Assembly: GCA_037043235.1 (NCBI GenBank)
Contig: JAWRVZ010000282.1
Coordinates: 434,001 to 498,000 of the forward strand
Length of the DNA: 64,000 nucleotides
Direction of reading: 5' to 3'
DNA from: Rhodeus uyekii
Taxonomy: Eukaryota > Chordata > Actinopteri > Cypriniformes > Acheilognathidae
Shown: positions 9,340-18,065 of the stretch, in pieces
Layout of the letters: every line of letters begins with the position of its first letter
Numbering within the stretch: the stretch's first letter is position 1
The notes under the pieces: generated by a model
Database searches by the model: none
What the model saw: the letters and a program-made list of their open reading frames with translations, nothing else
What the model was told of the DNA's origin: nothing
Program-made: the position numbers and the translations under genes

Positions 9340-10745
9340 CAATGCCGCAGCAGTGACGCTCCCGCAGGAGCAAGCTCTCTCTATCTTCCAGCTCTCTCTA
9401 ACTTTCACTGCCGCAGCAGTGACGCTCCCGCAGGAGCAAGCTCTCTCTATCTTCCAGCTCTCTTTAACTTCCACTGCCGCAGCAGTGACGCTCCCGCAGG
9501 AGCAAGCTCTCTCTATCTTCCAGCTCTCTCTAACTTCCACTGCCGCAGCAGTGACGCTCCCGCAGGAGCAAGCTCTCTCTATCTTCCAGCTCTCTCTAAC
9601 TTCCACTGCCGCAGCAGTGACGCTCCCGCAGGAGCAAGCTCTCTCTATCTTCCAGCTCTCTCTAACTGCCACTGCCGCAGCAGTGACGCTCCCGCAGGAG
9701 CAAGCTCTCTCTATCTTCCAGCTCTCTCTAACTTCCACTGCCGCAGCAGTGACGCTCCCGCAGGAGCAAGCTATCTCTATCTTCCAGCTCTCTCTAACTT
9801 CCACTGCCGCAGCAGTGACGCTCCCGCAGGAGCAAGCTATCTCTATCTTCCAGCTCTCTCTAACTTCCACTGCCGCAGCAGTGACGCTCCCGCAGGAGCA
9901 AGCTATCTCTATCTTCCAGCTCTCTCTAACTTCCACTGCCGCAGCAGTGAAGCTCCCGCAGGAGCAAGCTATCTCTATCTTCCAGCTCTCTCTAACTTCC
10001 ACTGCCGCAGCAGTGACGCTCCCGCAGGAGCAAGCTATCTCTATCTTCCAGCTCTCTCTAACTTCCACTGCCGCAGCAGTGACGCTCCCGCAGGAGCAAG
10101 CTCTCTCTATCTTCCAGCTCTCTCTAACTTCCACTGCCGCAGCAGTGACGCTCCCGCAGGAGCAAGCTATCTCTATCTTCCAGTTCTCTCTAACTGCCAC
10201 TGCCGCAGCAGTGAAGCTCCCGCAGGAGCAAGCTATCTCTATCTTCCAGCTCTCTCTAACTTCCACTGCCGCAGCAGCGACGCTCCCGCAGGAGCAAGCT
10301 CTCTCTATCTTCCAGCTCTCTCTAACTTCCACTGCCGCAGCAGCGACGCTCCCGCAGGAGCAAGCTATCTCTATCTTCCAGCTCTCTCTAACTTCCACTG
10401 CCGCAGCAGTGACGCTCCCGCAGGAGCAAGCTATCTCTATCTTCCAGCTCTCTCTAACTGCCACTGCCGCAGCAGTGAAGCTCCCGCAGGAGCAAGCTAT
10501 CTCTATCTTCCAGCTCTCTCTAACTTCCACTGCCGCAGCAGGGAAGCTCCCGCAGGAGCAAGCTATCTCTATCTTCCAGCTCTCTCTAACTGCCACTGCC
10601 GCAGCAGTGAAGCTCCCGCAGGAGCAAGCTCTCCCTATCTTCCAGCTCTCTCTAACTGCCACTGCCGCAGCAGTGACGCTCCCGCAGGAGCAAGCTTCTA
10701 AATTCCACTGCCGCAGCAGTGACGCTCCCGCAGGAGCAAGCTTCT
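9340..10745 (+). repeat. 66-bp twin-hairpin minisatellite, 21 units plus partial
   Basis: Hairpin cores recur every 66 bp from about 9343 to 10663, with one more copy after a shortened spacer near 10705. Each unit contains a 6-bp stem and a 5-bp stem, both closing the same CGCA tetraloop, plus a pyrimidine-rich spacer (CTCTCTATCTTCCAGCTCTC). Because 66 is divisible by 3 and the unit lacks stops, both strands stay open (9290-10747 + and 9229-10662 -) with 22-residue repeats. I do not regard either as a real protein gene. Confidence 0.95.
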
Positions 10746-10861
10746 AAATTCATTCATCTGCCCTCCCGAACTCACATTTTTCCCCCCCTCAGCCATAACT
10801 TCGCAATTCTTTGGGGGGTCATCAAAATCTTTAGCGGCTGTCCGAATAGATTGCAATTTTT

Positions 10862-10978
10862 GGGGGAGTGCTCCAGGTTCGGGCTGAATACCGAGCTCGG
10901 AGCCCTCTCCTCGGACAGCACGCCAAATATGCTTACCATTTATTGCTCCTGAATCATTCGTAAGTGTGAACTCGTGAA
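10862..10978 (+). repeat. Split direct repeat B1
   Basis: 117 bp, essentially identical to 11192-11308, starting GGGGGAGTGCTCC and ending CTCGTGAA. Directly adjoins A2 with no spacer. Contains the palindrome CCGAGCTCGG. Confidence 0.88.
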
Positions 10979-11136
10979 ATGATGTTTTATTAACAAAGTT
11001 CGGGAGGAGCACGTTCAAATGATTAACACAATCAACACGTCATCAGCAATTACTCCTCATCCTATCAGCGGGAGAGGAAGTACGTATATATAGACATGTT
11101 TGACTCACCCACAGCTCTTCGACATTTTTCGGCATC
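10979..11136 (+). repeat. Split direct repeat A2
   Basis: Second copy of A1 including the TATA-like string. Separated from B2 by 55 bases of sequence not found elsewhere in the element. Confidence 0.88.
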
Positions 11137-11191
11137 CCTCCACCACCCCAACTCCTCACACTTAATTGTTCCTATCAAAAGTCAGGATACG

Positions 11192-11308
11192 GGGGGAGTG
11201 CTCCAGGTTCGGGCTGAATACCGAGCTCGGAGCCCTCTCCTCGGACAGCACGCCAAATATGCTTACCATTTATTGCTCCTGAATCATTCGTAAGTGTGAA
11301 CTCGTGAA
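11192..11308 (+). repeat. Split direct repeat B2 (right end)
   Basis: Second copy of B1. Its last base is followed immediately by Tigger transposase coding sequence (minus strand). Confidence 0.88.
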
Positions 11309-11432
11309 TGTGTTTTTTGCGTTCACTTTCAGGTTCGTTGCCTACGACTGGCCTCTTCTTAAAATACTGATCGAGCGAAGCTTGTTTCTGTCTGTTTTTT
11401 TTTTAAATGTTTCTAAAATGGCTGAGGCAAAC
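11309..11432 (-). pseudogene. Tigger transposase, C-terminal piece
   Basis: On the minus strand a frame here encodes QASLDQYFKKRP followed by an acidic/basic tail, the usual C-terminal motif of Tigger/TIGD transposases. It joins on one side across the DIRS insertion to the transposase at 16139-17754, and on the other across the split-direct-repeat element to 4951. A poly-A run (11395-11407 on this strand as T's) causes an apparent frameshift upstream of the motif. Confidence 0.72.
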
Positions 11433-11648
11433 GTCTCAGGTTACTTACGTAACCCTAGTTCCCTTAGAGGGAACGAGACACTGCGTCGACAACGCATATG
11501 GGAACGCATTAGTGTAATTGTCTCTTGAAGCGCAATTGAAACCAGGTGTGCGAGTGCACGTAGCCGAGTGTGACGTCATGAGCCAGGAGTATAACTGCAC
11601 GCAGCAGACTAGCAGCCTCAGCTTAACTAGTGTCTGAAACAGCCGTCG
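11433..11648. repeat. DIRS left inverted terminal repeat
   Basis: Outer tip contains two short palindromes, GGTTAC-TTAC-GTAACC (11440-11455) and GTTCCCTTAGAGGGAAC (11459-11475). From about 11475 inward it is the reverse complement of the right end. Confidence 0.9.
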
Positions 11649-11670
11649 TGCGATGGAGCTGAGGCTACGA

Positions 11671-11775
11671 GACGCAGTGTCTCGTTCCCTCTAAGGGAAC
11701 TAGGGTTACGTAAGTAACCTGAGACGTTCCCTGTCAAGGGAACTCAACACTGCGTCGACAACGCATATGGGAACG
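11671..11775. repeat. DIRS internal complementary region
   Basis: Left half is the reverse complement of the left tip. Right half matches the reverse complement of the right tip. The two meet at GAC-GTT-CCC (11723-11731). This equals a joint of the two element ends, as expected for the template for completing termini in a circular DIRS intermediate. Confidence 0.88.
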
Positions 11776-11827
11776 AGAATACCCACGCTGCCTCAGCGAA
11801 CGGAGTACGCCAAGCTAACGTAGCTCA

Positions 11828-12027
11828 CTACGAAAGGGCCAAGGTTCCCAAAGCGGGGTTAAGGTCTAACTGGTAGAACCTAATAAAGGTATGCGGTGAG
11901 GACCAGCCAGCCGCATCACAAATATCGGCAAGGGGAGTCCCTGCGCAAAAAGCTTTAGAGGTAGCCATGCTCCGAGTAGAATGGGCACGGACATGCAGAG
12001 GACACTGCTGACCCGTCAGTTCATAAG
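11828..12027 (-). pseudogene. DIRS tyrosine recombinase, catalytic C-terminal piece
   Basis: Minus-strand sequence encodes the C-terminal catalytic part of a tyrosine recombinase: HVRAHSTRSMATSKAF (H-x-x-R box), DICDAAGWSSP and the catalytic Tyr in FIRFYQLDL, with a stop at 11828. It is not continuous with the N-terminal part. A deletion between VYVAAI and LAYELTG removes the region with the first catalytic Arg. A comparable middle segment survives in the separate DIRS remnant at 33577-33942. Confidence 0.8.
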
Positions 12028-14368
12028 CTAGTGAGATAGTACGATGGCAGCCACGTACACCTTAAGCGTGGAGGGGGACAGCCCGGCGGCGAACCTCTCC
12101 TGTAAGAACTCCAGGACGAACCCGACCTGGCAGGTCACTGGGTCTACAGGTTTGTCACCGCACCAGGAAGTGAAGAAAGCCCACTTCCGAGCATAGAATT
12201 TCCTCGTGGATGGGGCTCTAGAGTGGAGAATGGTCTCAACGACCTGAGTCGAGAGAGCCGAGTCTATGAGTCGGGCCCCCTCAGAGGCCAGACCCAAAGA
12301 TTCCACAGTTCCGGGCGAGGATGAAGGATCCTGCCCTGAGCCTGAGACAGAAGGTCCACTCTGACGGGAATCCTCCAAGGAGTGCCGTCTAGGAGGGACA
12401 TCAAGTCCGAGAACCACACCCTGCCCGGCCACCGCGGGGCAACTAAGGTGAGACGGACCCTGTCCTGGCGAACTTTCTCTAGAACCCCCGGGAGCAGAGC
12501 TACTGGGGGAAAGGCGTACAGGGGTAGCCTCGGCCACTCCTGTTGCATCGCGTCCAGTCCCAACGGAGCTGGAGGAGAGAGGGAGTACCACAGAGGGCAG
12601 TGGGTCGCCTCGTGGGACGCAAAGAGGTCCACCTGGGCTCGACCGAATTCCTCCCATATCTGCTCCACCACCTCGGTGTGGAGCATCCATTCCCCGGGCC
12701 TCGGCCCCTGCCTCGACAGGAAGTCTGCTTCCGTGTTCTGGGATCCCGGAATATAAACTGCCCGAAGGGAGCAAAGTTTGTTCCGAGCCCAGAGGAGGAT
12801 CCGCCCGGCCAGCTTGGAAAGCCGAAGGGAGCGGAGACCCCCCTGATGGTTTATGTAGGATACCACCGCCATGTTGTCGGACTGGACTAACACATGGTGG
12901 CCCCGGAGGTCTGGGAGAAAGGCTTGAAGCGCCTTCCAAACTGCCAACATCTCTAACGCATTGATATGCAGAGAGAGGCAGGCCTCGTTCCATAAACCCT
13001 AAGCTGAGCGGTCCCTCAGGACCGCTCCCCAACCCGAGCGGGAGGCGTCTGTCGACAGCATCAAGCGGTGACAGACTGGTCCCAGTACGGGTCCTTGGGC
13101 AAGAAACCAGGGATTCTTCCACTGACTCAAAGCTCGCAGGCAGCGCCTTGAAACCTTGATCAGGCGGGAAGGGTTCCCCCTCGGGGAAAACCCCCTGGTC
13201 TTGAGCCACCACTGTAGACGTCTCATGTGAAGCAAACCTAGTTGGTATCACGCAAGAGGCTGCTGCCATGAGCCCCAGAACTCTCTGGAAATGTCTGACA
13301 GTGACCAGCTGGCCTAGCTTTATGTCGTTGACTGAAGATAGGATTGATATAATGCGCACGGGGGAGAGCCGTGCTGACATTGACACAGAATCCCATACAA
13401 CGCCTAGGAAAGTAGTGCTCTGCCTCGGCCAGAGTACACTCTTTTGGGCGTTTAGTCTCAGCCCGAGCTCCTTCATATGCGCGAGAACGACATCTCGATG
13501 CTGAACCGCCAAATCTCGAGACTGGGCCAAAATGAGCCAGTCGTCGATGTAATTCAAGATCCGGATCCCTCGGGATCGGAGCGGAGCTAGAGCTGCATCC
13601 ACGCACTTGGTGAAAGTGCGAGGAGACAAAGCCAGGCCGAACTGAAGAACCCGATACTGATAAGCCTTCCCCCCGAAGGCGAATCTGAGGAACTTCCGAT
13701 GCTGAGGAAGGATGGAGACATGGAAATACGCGTCTTTGAGATCTATCGAGACAAACCAGTCCTCGGACCTGATTTGAGCTACGATCTGCTTCAGAGTTAA
13801 CATTCTGAATTTCAGTCGCCTGACAGAATCGTTCAGAGTGCGAAGATCTAAGATAGGGCGTAAGCCTCCATCCTTCTTGGGAACTATGAAGTACCGACTG
13901 TAGAAACCTGATTCTCTGGCTGAGAGGGGTACATATCCTATGGCCTCTTTCCTCAGCAGTGAGTCTACTTCTTGTTCCATGACCAGAGCCTGCTCGGGGT
14001 TCACCACTGTTGGTAACACACCCGCGAAGCCGGGAGGATGAACCCCGGAACTGAACAGCGTATCCTTCTGATACGGTACGCAGGACCCATCGAGAGATAC
14101 CTGGGAGGCGCTGCCACGCCGCCAGGAAATCTACTAAGGGTATCAGTCTCTTGAGACCGACCTCTGGACATAAATATTTTGCCACCCCGGGGCCCCGGCC
14201 GAAACCAGAGAGCCGCCGGGGCGGATGCTCTAGGACTATCCTCAGAGGGGGCAACCTGCCCAGCACGGCCCGAGAGGAGCGTGACTGGACAAAACTGCCC
14301 GCGTAGAGCACGGCCCGGGTCCCTCGAGACCCCGAGCCGTACACCGTGCTTGGCATGCACTGGTCCAC
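12028..14368 (-). pseudogene. DIRS RT-RNase H-recombinase polyprotein, frameshifted
   Basis: RT comes first. The 14019-12028 frame begins at the end of the N-terminal region, with FIVPKKDGGLRPILDLR (res ~44-60), SIDLKDAYFHV (res ~91-101, first catalytic Asp), and YIDDW (res 157-161, active-site pair). The coding then shifts near 13240 to another frame with the RNase H motif STDASRSGWGAV (ends at an in-frame stop at 12999), resumes at 12950-12264 with VQSDNMAVVSYINHQGG and the tether region SRQGPRPGEW, then returns to the first frame for the recombinase SAM-like N-domain (APSTRKFYARKW to TLKVYVAAI). The upstream RT start lies in a third frame (14368-14020). In an intact relative this protein copies the RNA into circular DNA and integrates it by recombination. 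Confidence 0.9.
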
Positions 14369-14411
14369 CCCTCGAGGAGGACCAACGCTGCGGGGCCACG
14401 ACCAGAATGTG

Positions 14412-15884
14412 TCAGGGCCTCTTGCTCTTAGCCTTCTTGGCCTGAAGGACAGCCCTCAGATCTGTCCTTCTGCCAGAGGGCTGCGGCTGAGTGCGGCGAC
14501 CAGCGCCGCCACCCGACTGGGGAGGCTGGCGAGAAGCCACACTCTGCCGCTGAGCAGCGCGGTGCGAGGAGCTGCTGCTGGGCTGCGGCTGGCTCGCAGG
14601 CCCAGCTGCCCGAGAGCGGCGGGGAAGAATCTTCCGAAACGCTACTTCCTGCTTAGCAGCCTCCTGAAATCTCTCGACGGCCATCTTGACGGCGTCGCCG
14701 AAGAGACCAGGAGGCGTAAGAGGAGCGTCGATGAGAACATTCTTATCTTTTTCTCTGAGAGAAGTCAGGTTAAGCCAGAGATGTCTCTCTGTGGCCACCA
14801 GGGCTGCCATGGAGCGACCGATAGAACCGGCCGTTTCCCTAGCAGCCCTCAGAGAAAGATCGGTGGCCCTGCGCAGCTCGGCCACTGCCTCAGGGCCGAT
14901 TCCCCCGCCCTCATCGAGGTCTGCGAGCAGCTCCGCCTGGTAGGCCTGCAGCAGTGAAGACGTATGCAAACACGCTGCAGCATGACCAGCCGCGGAGTAT
15001 GCTCTGCCCACCATGGTGGAAGTGACCCGGAGGGGTTTGGTGGGCAGCGTCGGGGTTTTAAGGGGCGGCGATGAATGGGGGGCGAGGTAGTTAGCCAGCT
15101 CCTCCTCCACTGTAGGCATCGCCCCATAGCCGCGCTCTTTGGCTCCCATAATGGTAGCATAGTCAGCAGAGACGCTGCTATGCACCCTATGGGAGGCGGG
15201 CCGCTTCCAAGACCTCGACACCTCGGTGTGGAGGTCCGGGAAAAACGGCAAACCCCGGCGCTGAGGTTGCACTCGAGCAGGCAGGTAACGCTCGTCTAAC
15301 CGACTCTTAGGACGAGCGTCCCTGGGCTCAGCTGGCCACTCGAGATCAAGCCTCGCCGTTGCCCGAGTGACAACCTCAAGCAGCTCCTCAAATGCGGGTG
15401 AAGCTGATGGCAGTTCAGCTTCATCCACATCAATGCTGACTACGTCCACCTCTAATTCCTCGGAACTAGAGAGGTTCAGCAGAGCGTCATCACCCAGGTC
15501 GGAAGTAATCACCGCATGGTACGCTTCCGAATCCTGAGTGAGCGCGGATTCAGCAGGTAAGGGAGGAGAAAAGGGCTCGCCCGTCTCCGACCCCGCTGCT
15601 AAGTCCAACTGCGATCCCCATGAGTGCAGCCGTCGCTGAGCCTCAGCTGCAGCGGGACCAGACCCACGAGGAACGCGAGCCTGAGCAGTCCCCTCGAAGA
15701 CTGCCAGGCGTGAGCGAAGAGTGCGCAGCGGCAGCTGCAAACACTCTGCACACTCAGTGCCCTCGAGCGCTGAGCGTGCATGAGCCTCGCCCAAACAAAA
15801 CACACAGAGAGCGTGTGTGTCCTTACCCGTGATAAAACGCGGGCAAGGAGTGACACAACGCCTGAAAGACTGTGAATCTGCCAT
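14412..15884 (-). CDS. DIRS Gag-like protein (ORF1)
   Basis: Uninterrupted 490-codon frame, the only intact long gene of the element. Start at MADSQSFRRC is chosen because it lies just inside the right terminal repeat. The N-terminus has a Cys/His cluster (CVFCLGEAHA…CAEC, res ~27-50) typical of fish DIRS Gag. The middle is acidic (SSEELEVDVVSIDVDEAE). The C-terminal half carries the conserved helical core (AACLHTSSLLQAYQAELL, LSLRAARETAGSIGRSM, DAPLTPPGLFGDAV). The tail is Ser/Gln/Arg-rich and basic. Presumed to package element RNA. The C-terminal core is homologous to 25183-25851. It overlaps nothing downstream, and pol follows after ~40 bases. Confidence 0.85.
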   Translation of the reverse strand: MADSQSFRRCVTPCPRFITGKDTHALCVFCLGEAHARSALEGTECAECLQLPLRTLRSRLAVFEGTAQARVPRGSGPAAAEAQRRLHSWGSQLDLAAGSETGEPFSPPLPAESALTQDSEAYHAVITSDLGDDALLNLSSSEELEVDVVSIDVDEAELPSASPAFEELLEVVTRATARLDLEWPAEPRDARPKSRLDERYLPARVQPQRRGLPFFPDLHTEVSRSWKRPASHRVHSSVSADYATIMGAKERGYGAMPTVEEELANYLAPHSSPPLKTPTLPTKPLRVTSTMVGRAYSAAGHAAACLHTSSLLQAYQAELLADLDEGGGIGPEAVAELRRATDLSLRAARETAGSIGRSMAALVATERHLWLNLTSLREKDKNVLIDAPLTPPGLFGDAVKMAVERFQEAAKQEVAFRKILPRRSRAAGPASQPQPSSSSSHRAAQRQSVASRQPPQSGGGAGRRTQPQPSGRRTDLRAVLQAKKAKSKRP

Positions 15885-15947
15885 TTCTTCAGAGGTAAGT
15901 GAAATATATCGACTTACAGCCAGCAGAGCAACTCAAACACACGTTAG

Positions 15948-16138
15948 CTTCGAGCGCTGTTGAAGACACTAAGCTGAGGCTGCTAGTCTGCTGCGTGCAG
16001 TTATACTCCTGGCTCATGACGTCACACTCGGCTACGTGCACTCGCACACCTGGTTTCAATTGCGCTTCAAGAGACAATTACACTAATGCGTTCCCATATG
16101 CGTTGTTGACGCAGTGTTGAGTTCCCTTGACAGGGAAC
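15948..16138. repeat. DIRS right inverted terminal repeat
   Basis: Reverse complement of the left end, ending with GTTCCCTTGACAGGGAAC (16121-16138). Lies upstream of gag and so would contain the promoter in a DIRS element. Confidence 0.9.
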
Positions 16139-17754
16139 TTCATTTAACTGTGCAAGCACATGACCTGTATGGAGTTTTTCCTGGTGTCTCCTCTCAATGA
16201 AGCCATCCAGTTCATGAAACATGGAGAGATATTTTTTTATTTCTGCCGTCGTGAGAGGGTTTTCCTCCTCCTCTTCGCCGATAGAGAACTGGCCTTGAAC
16301 GACGTTCACTTGCATGGCCTCCAACTCCTTAAGGTTGTCCGTCGTAAGGTCCTCCTTATGCTCCTCGAGCAGCTCATTGACGTCCTCCTTATCGACCACC
16401 AGCCCCATGGGCTTACCGAGTGTTACGATCTCTTCTACGTCCTCCTCTTCCCCTTGCGAGACTGCTTGGGGATCGTCCACTTCTTCTGTCCCTGTAGTAA
16501 AGCCCTCAAAATCTCGCTCGGAGACGGCATCAGGCCACAGTTTCTTCCACGACGAGTTCAGTGTCTGCCTGGACACCTCTTGCCAAGCTTGATCAATGAG
16601 GCGTATGCAGATGTAGACGTCGAAGTGTTGACGCCAGAACTCACGAAGGGTTAGATTTGTCGTCTCTGTGATTTCAAAACATCGCTTGAAAAGATGTTTT
16701 GTATACAATTTTTTGAAACTGGCAATAACTTGCTGGTCCATGGGCTGGAGGAGAGGGGTGGTGTTGGGTGGCAGGTACAGGACTTTAATGAAAGAATAAT
16801 CCAGCAGGATGTCGTCCTCGAGGTCAGTTGGGATGGGCAGGGGCATTGTCCAGCACCAGCAGACACTTCAAAGGAAGGTGCTTCTCCGTCAGGTACTGTG
16901 GTCCGAAACATAAATTCACCCACTCTGTGATTAGCTGCCTTGTTGCCCATGCTTTTGCGTTCGCCCCCCACAGTACGGGAAGGTTCTCTTTCAGGACTTT
17001 GTGGGTCTTGAAGACTCGTGGGTTCTCTGAATGATACACCAGTAGAGGCTTGACCTTACAGTCCCCATTAGCGTTCGCACAAAGTACGAGCGTTAGCCTG
17101 TCCTTCATGGTTTTATGGCCGGGCAGCTTCTTCTCTTCCTCCGTAATGTAAGTACGACGAGGCATTTTCTTCCAAAAAAGCCCTGTCTCATCACATTTGA
17201 AGACTTGCTGGGGAATGTAGCCTTCCTCCACAGTCAAGGCGTCGAAACTTTTAACAAAATCCTCGGCTGCCCTCGTGTCAGAGCTAGCCGCCTCCCCATG
17301 CCGAATGACAGAACGGATGCCTGAATGGATGTCCGTTTCTTGAACCGGTGAAACCTAATAGCCGTGCGAAGCCTTGAACTCAGGTGGTGACTGCCTAGAT
17401 GTCCCTTCTCCTGCGTCGCCTTCTTCCTCAGCAGTCACAAGATCACTGAAAATCGCACATGCCTTGTGGCAAATGGTTGCCTCGCTGATTGTTTCGCCAC
17501 TTGTTTCGCGGTCTTTCACCCATATAAGTAGCAGCCTCTCCATTTCTTCGTGGATGTGGGTTCTCCTCACAATATGGTCACTCCCTTTGAGGGTTTCGTT
17601 GCTTTAATGGCTTCCTTTTGTTTCAGTATGGTCCCTATTGTTGAAGGTTTTCTTTCTCTATGGCGGACAAGCGCATCCCAGCTTCATACTTATCAATTAT
17701 CTCCCTTTTCGTCTCCATAAAGAGCATCCTCTTCTTCCCTTTCACTTCATCCAT
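16139..17754 (-). pseudogene. Tigger (pogo-type) DDE transposase, interrupted
   Basis: Starts at MDEVKGKK (17754). The N-terminal HTH region reads MRLSAIEKENLQ. Then comes the CENP-B-type DNA-binding domain (17570-17355: MERLLLIWVKDRETSGETIS), with frame changes, and the DDE nuclease domain from 17237 (FKCDETGLFWKKMPRR with the first catalytic Asp, GDCKVKPLLVYHS, LLVLDNAPAHP with the second Asp). The third acidic residue lies in 16846-16140 (YLPPNTTPLLQPMDQQVI). The frame is cut at 16139 by the DIRS element. The C-terminus is at 11432-11309. At least three frame breaks occur. In an active relative it would cut and paste the element at TA sites. Confidence 0.88.
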
Positions 17755-18065
17755 GGCTAGTGACTAGAAAAAGGTTTTTTCACTGTTCACAAAATAATGG
17801 CGATGCAGCACTTTGAAAACAAACTTGTATGTGAAAGCGCGGACGAACACAGAGGTTGGTGGGAGCGATGCTGACCAATAGGAGAGCAGGATGCTGCAGC
17901 GAAAGGTAGCATCTGAGCCGGGAGACAGCAAATGGGAAAATGGGACGATTGGTTCGAGTTTTTTTGTTTCTTTTCGTTTTTTGCATCTCGATCATTTTGT
18001 CGTTACTTGGGCGAAAAATCCCCCGAAATCTTTTATCATACGTCTAACTTTTCGTACATAGAGCG
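17755..18065 (-). mobile_element. Tigger 5' flank and presumed terminus
   Basis: Non-coding 5' region of the Tigger copy. Its edge (about 18065) is followed by TA and then by Tc1 coding sequence. The terminal bases match the 1810 terminus only weakly (shared TACGAAAA-like string), so either the terminus is eroded or two pogo copies are involved. Confidence 0.5.

Larger units (their letters stand above)
4952..11308 (+). mobile_element. Non-autonomous split-direct-repeat (Ngaro/PAT-like) element
   Basis: The ends carry split direct repeats in the order A1 (4952-5109), body, B1 (10862-10978), A2 (10979-11136), B2 (11192-11308). B1 abuts A2 exactly. This A-B-A-B layout is that of Ngaro/PAT tyrosine-recombinase retrotransposons, not an LTR pair. 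Joining the flanks (…4951 with 11309…) restores a continuous Tigger transposase 3' end, which fixes the boundaries. The 5.7-kb body has no RT, recombinase or gag that I can recognise. It instead holds hairpin minisatellites and ~300-bp repeats, so mobilisation would need a relative's enzymes. Strand is arbitrary. Confidence 0.75.
11433..16138 (-). mobile_element. DIRS-type tyrosine-recombinase retrotransposon, near full length
   Basis: Minus-strand element with inverted terminal repeats (11433-11648 and 15948-16138), an internal complementary region (11671-11775), gag (15884-14412), and RT-RNase H-tyrosine recombinase (14368-11828). The right repeat is about 24 bp shorter at its tip than the left, as in DIRS-1-type elements. 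There is no target duplication. AAC borders both ends (11430-11432, 16136-16138) and is at the centre of the internal region (as GTT, 11726-11728). It interrupts the Tigger transposase. Frameshifts, a stop and a recombinase deletion make it inactive. Confidence 0.92.

Noticed and set aside
9340..10745. CRISPR-like appearance (regular repeats and spacers)
   Set aside because: The spacers are not unique but repeat with the unit. The host is a vertebrate and no cas genes are present. It is a minisatellite.
9340..10745. Hairpin units as bacterial attC-like or rho-independent terminator signals
   Set aside because: Eukaryotic context, no T-runs after the stems and no recombination gene cassettes.
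9229..10747. Two ~480-codon open frames on opposite strands (9290-10747 + and 9229-10662 -)
   Set aside because: Both are by-products of a stop-free 66-bp tandem repeat. They show only 22-residue repeats, overlap completely and have no other protein features.
4952..11308. Interpretation of A and B repeats as ordinary LTRs
   Set aside because: A1 is not followed by B at the left end, and B1 precedes A2 at the right. An LTR pair would show the same order at both ends.
13238..14368. 376-codon minus-strand frame as a separate protein
   Set aside because: Only its first ~100 codons follow the DIRS RT N-terminal region. The rest is an out-of-frame shadow of the RT in the 14019-12028 frame.
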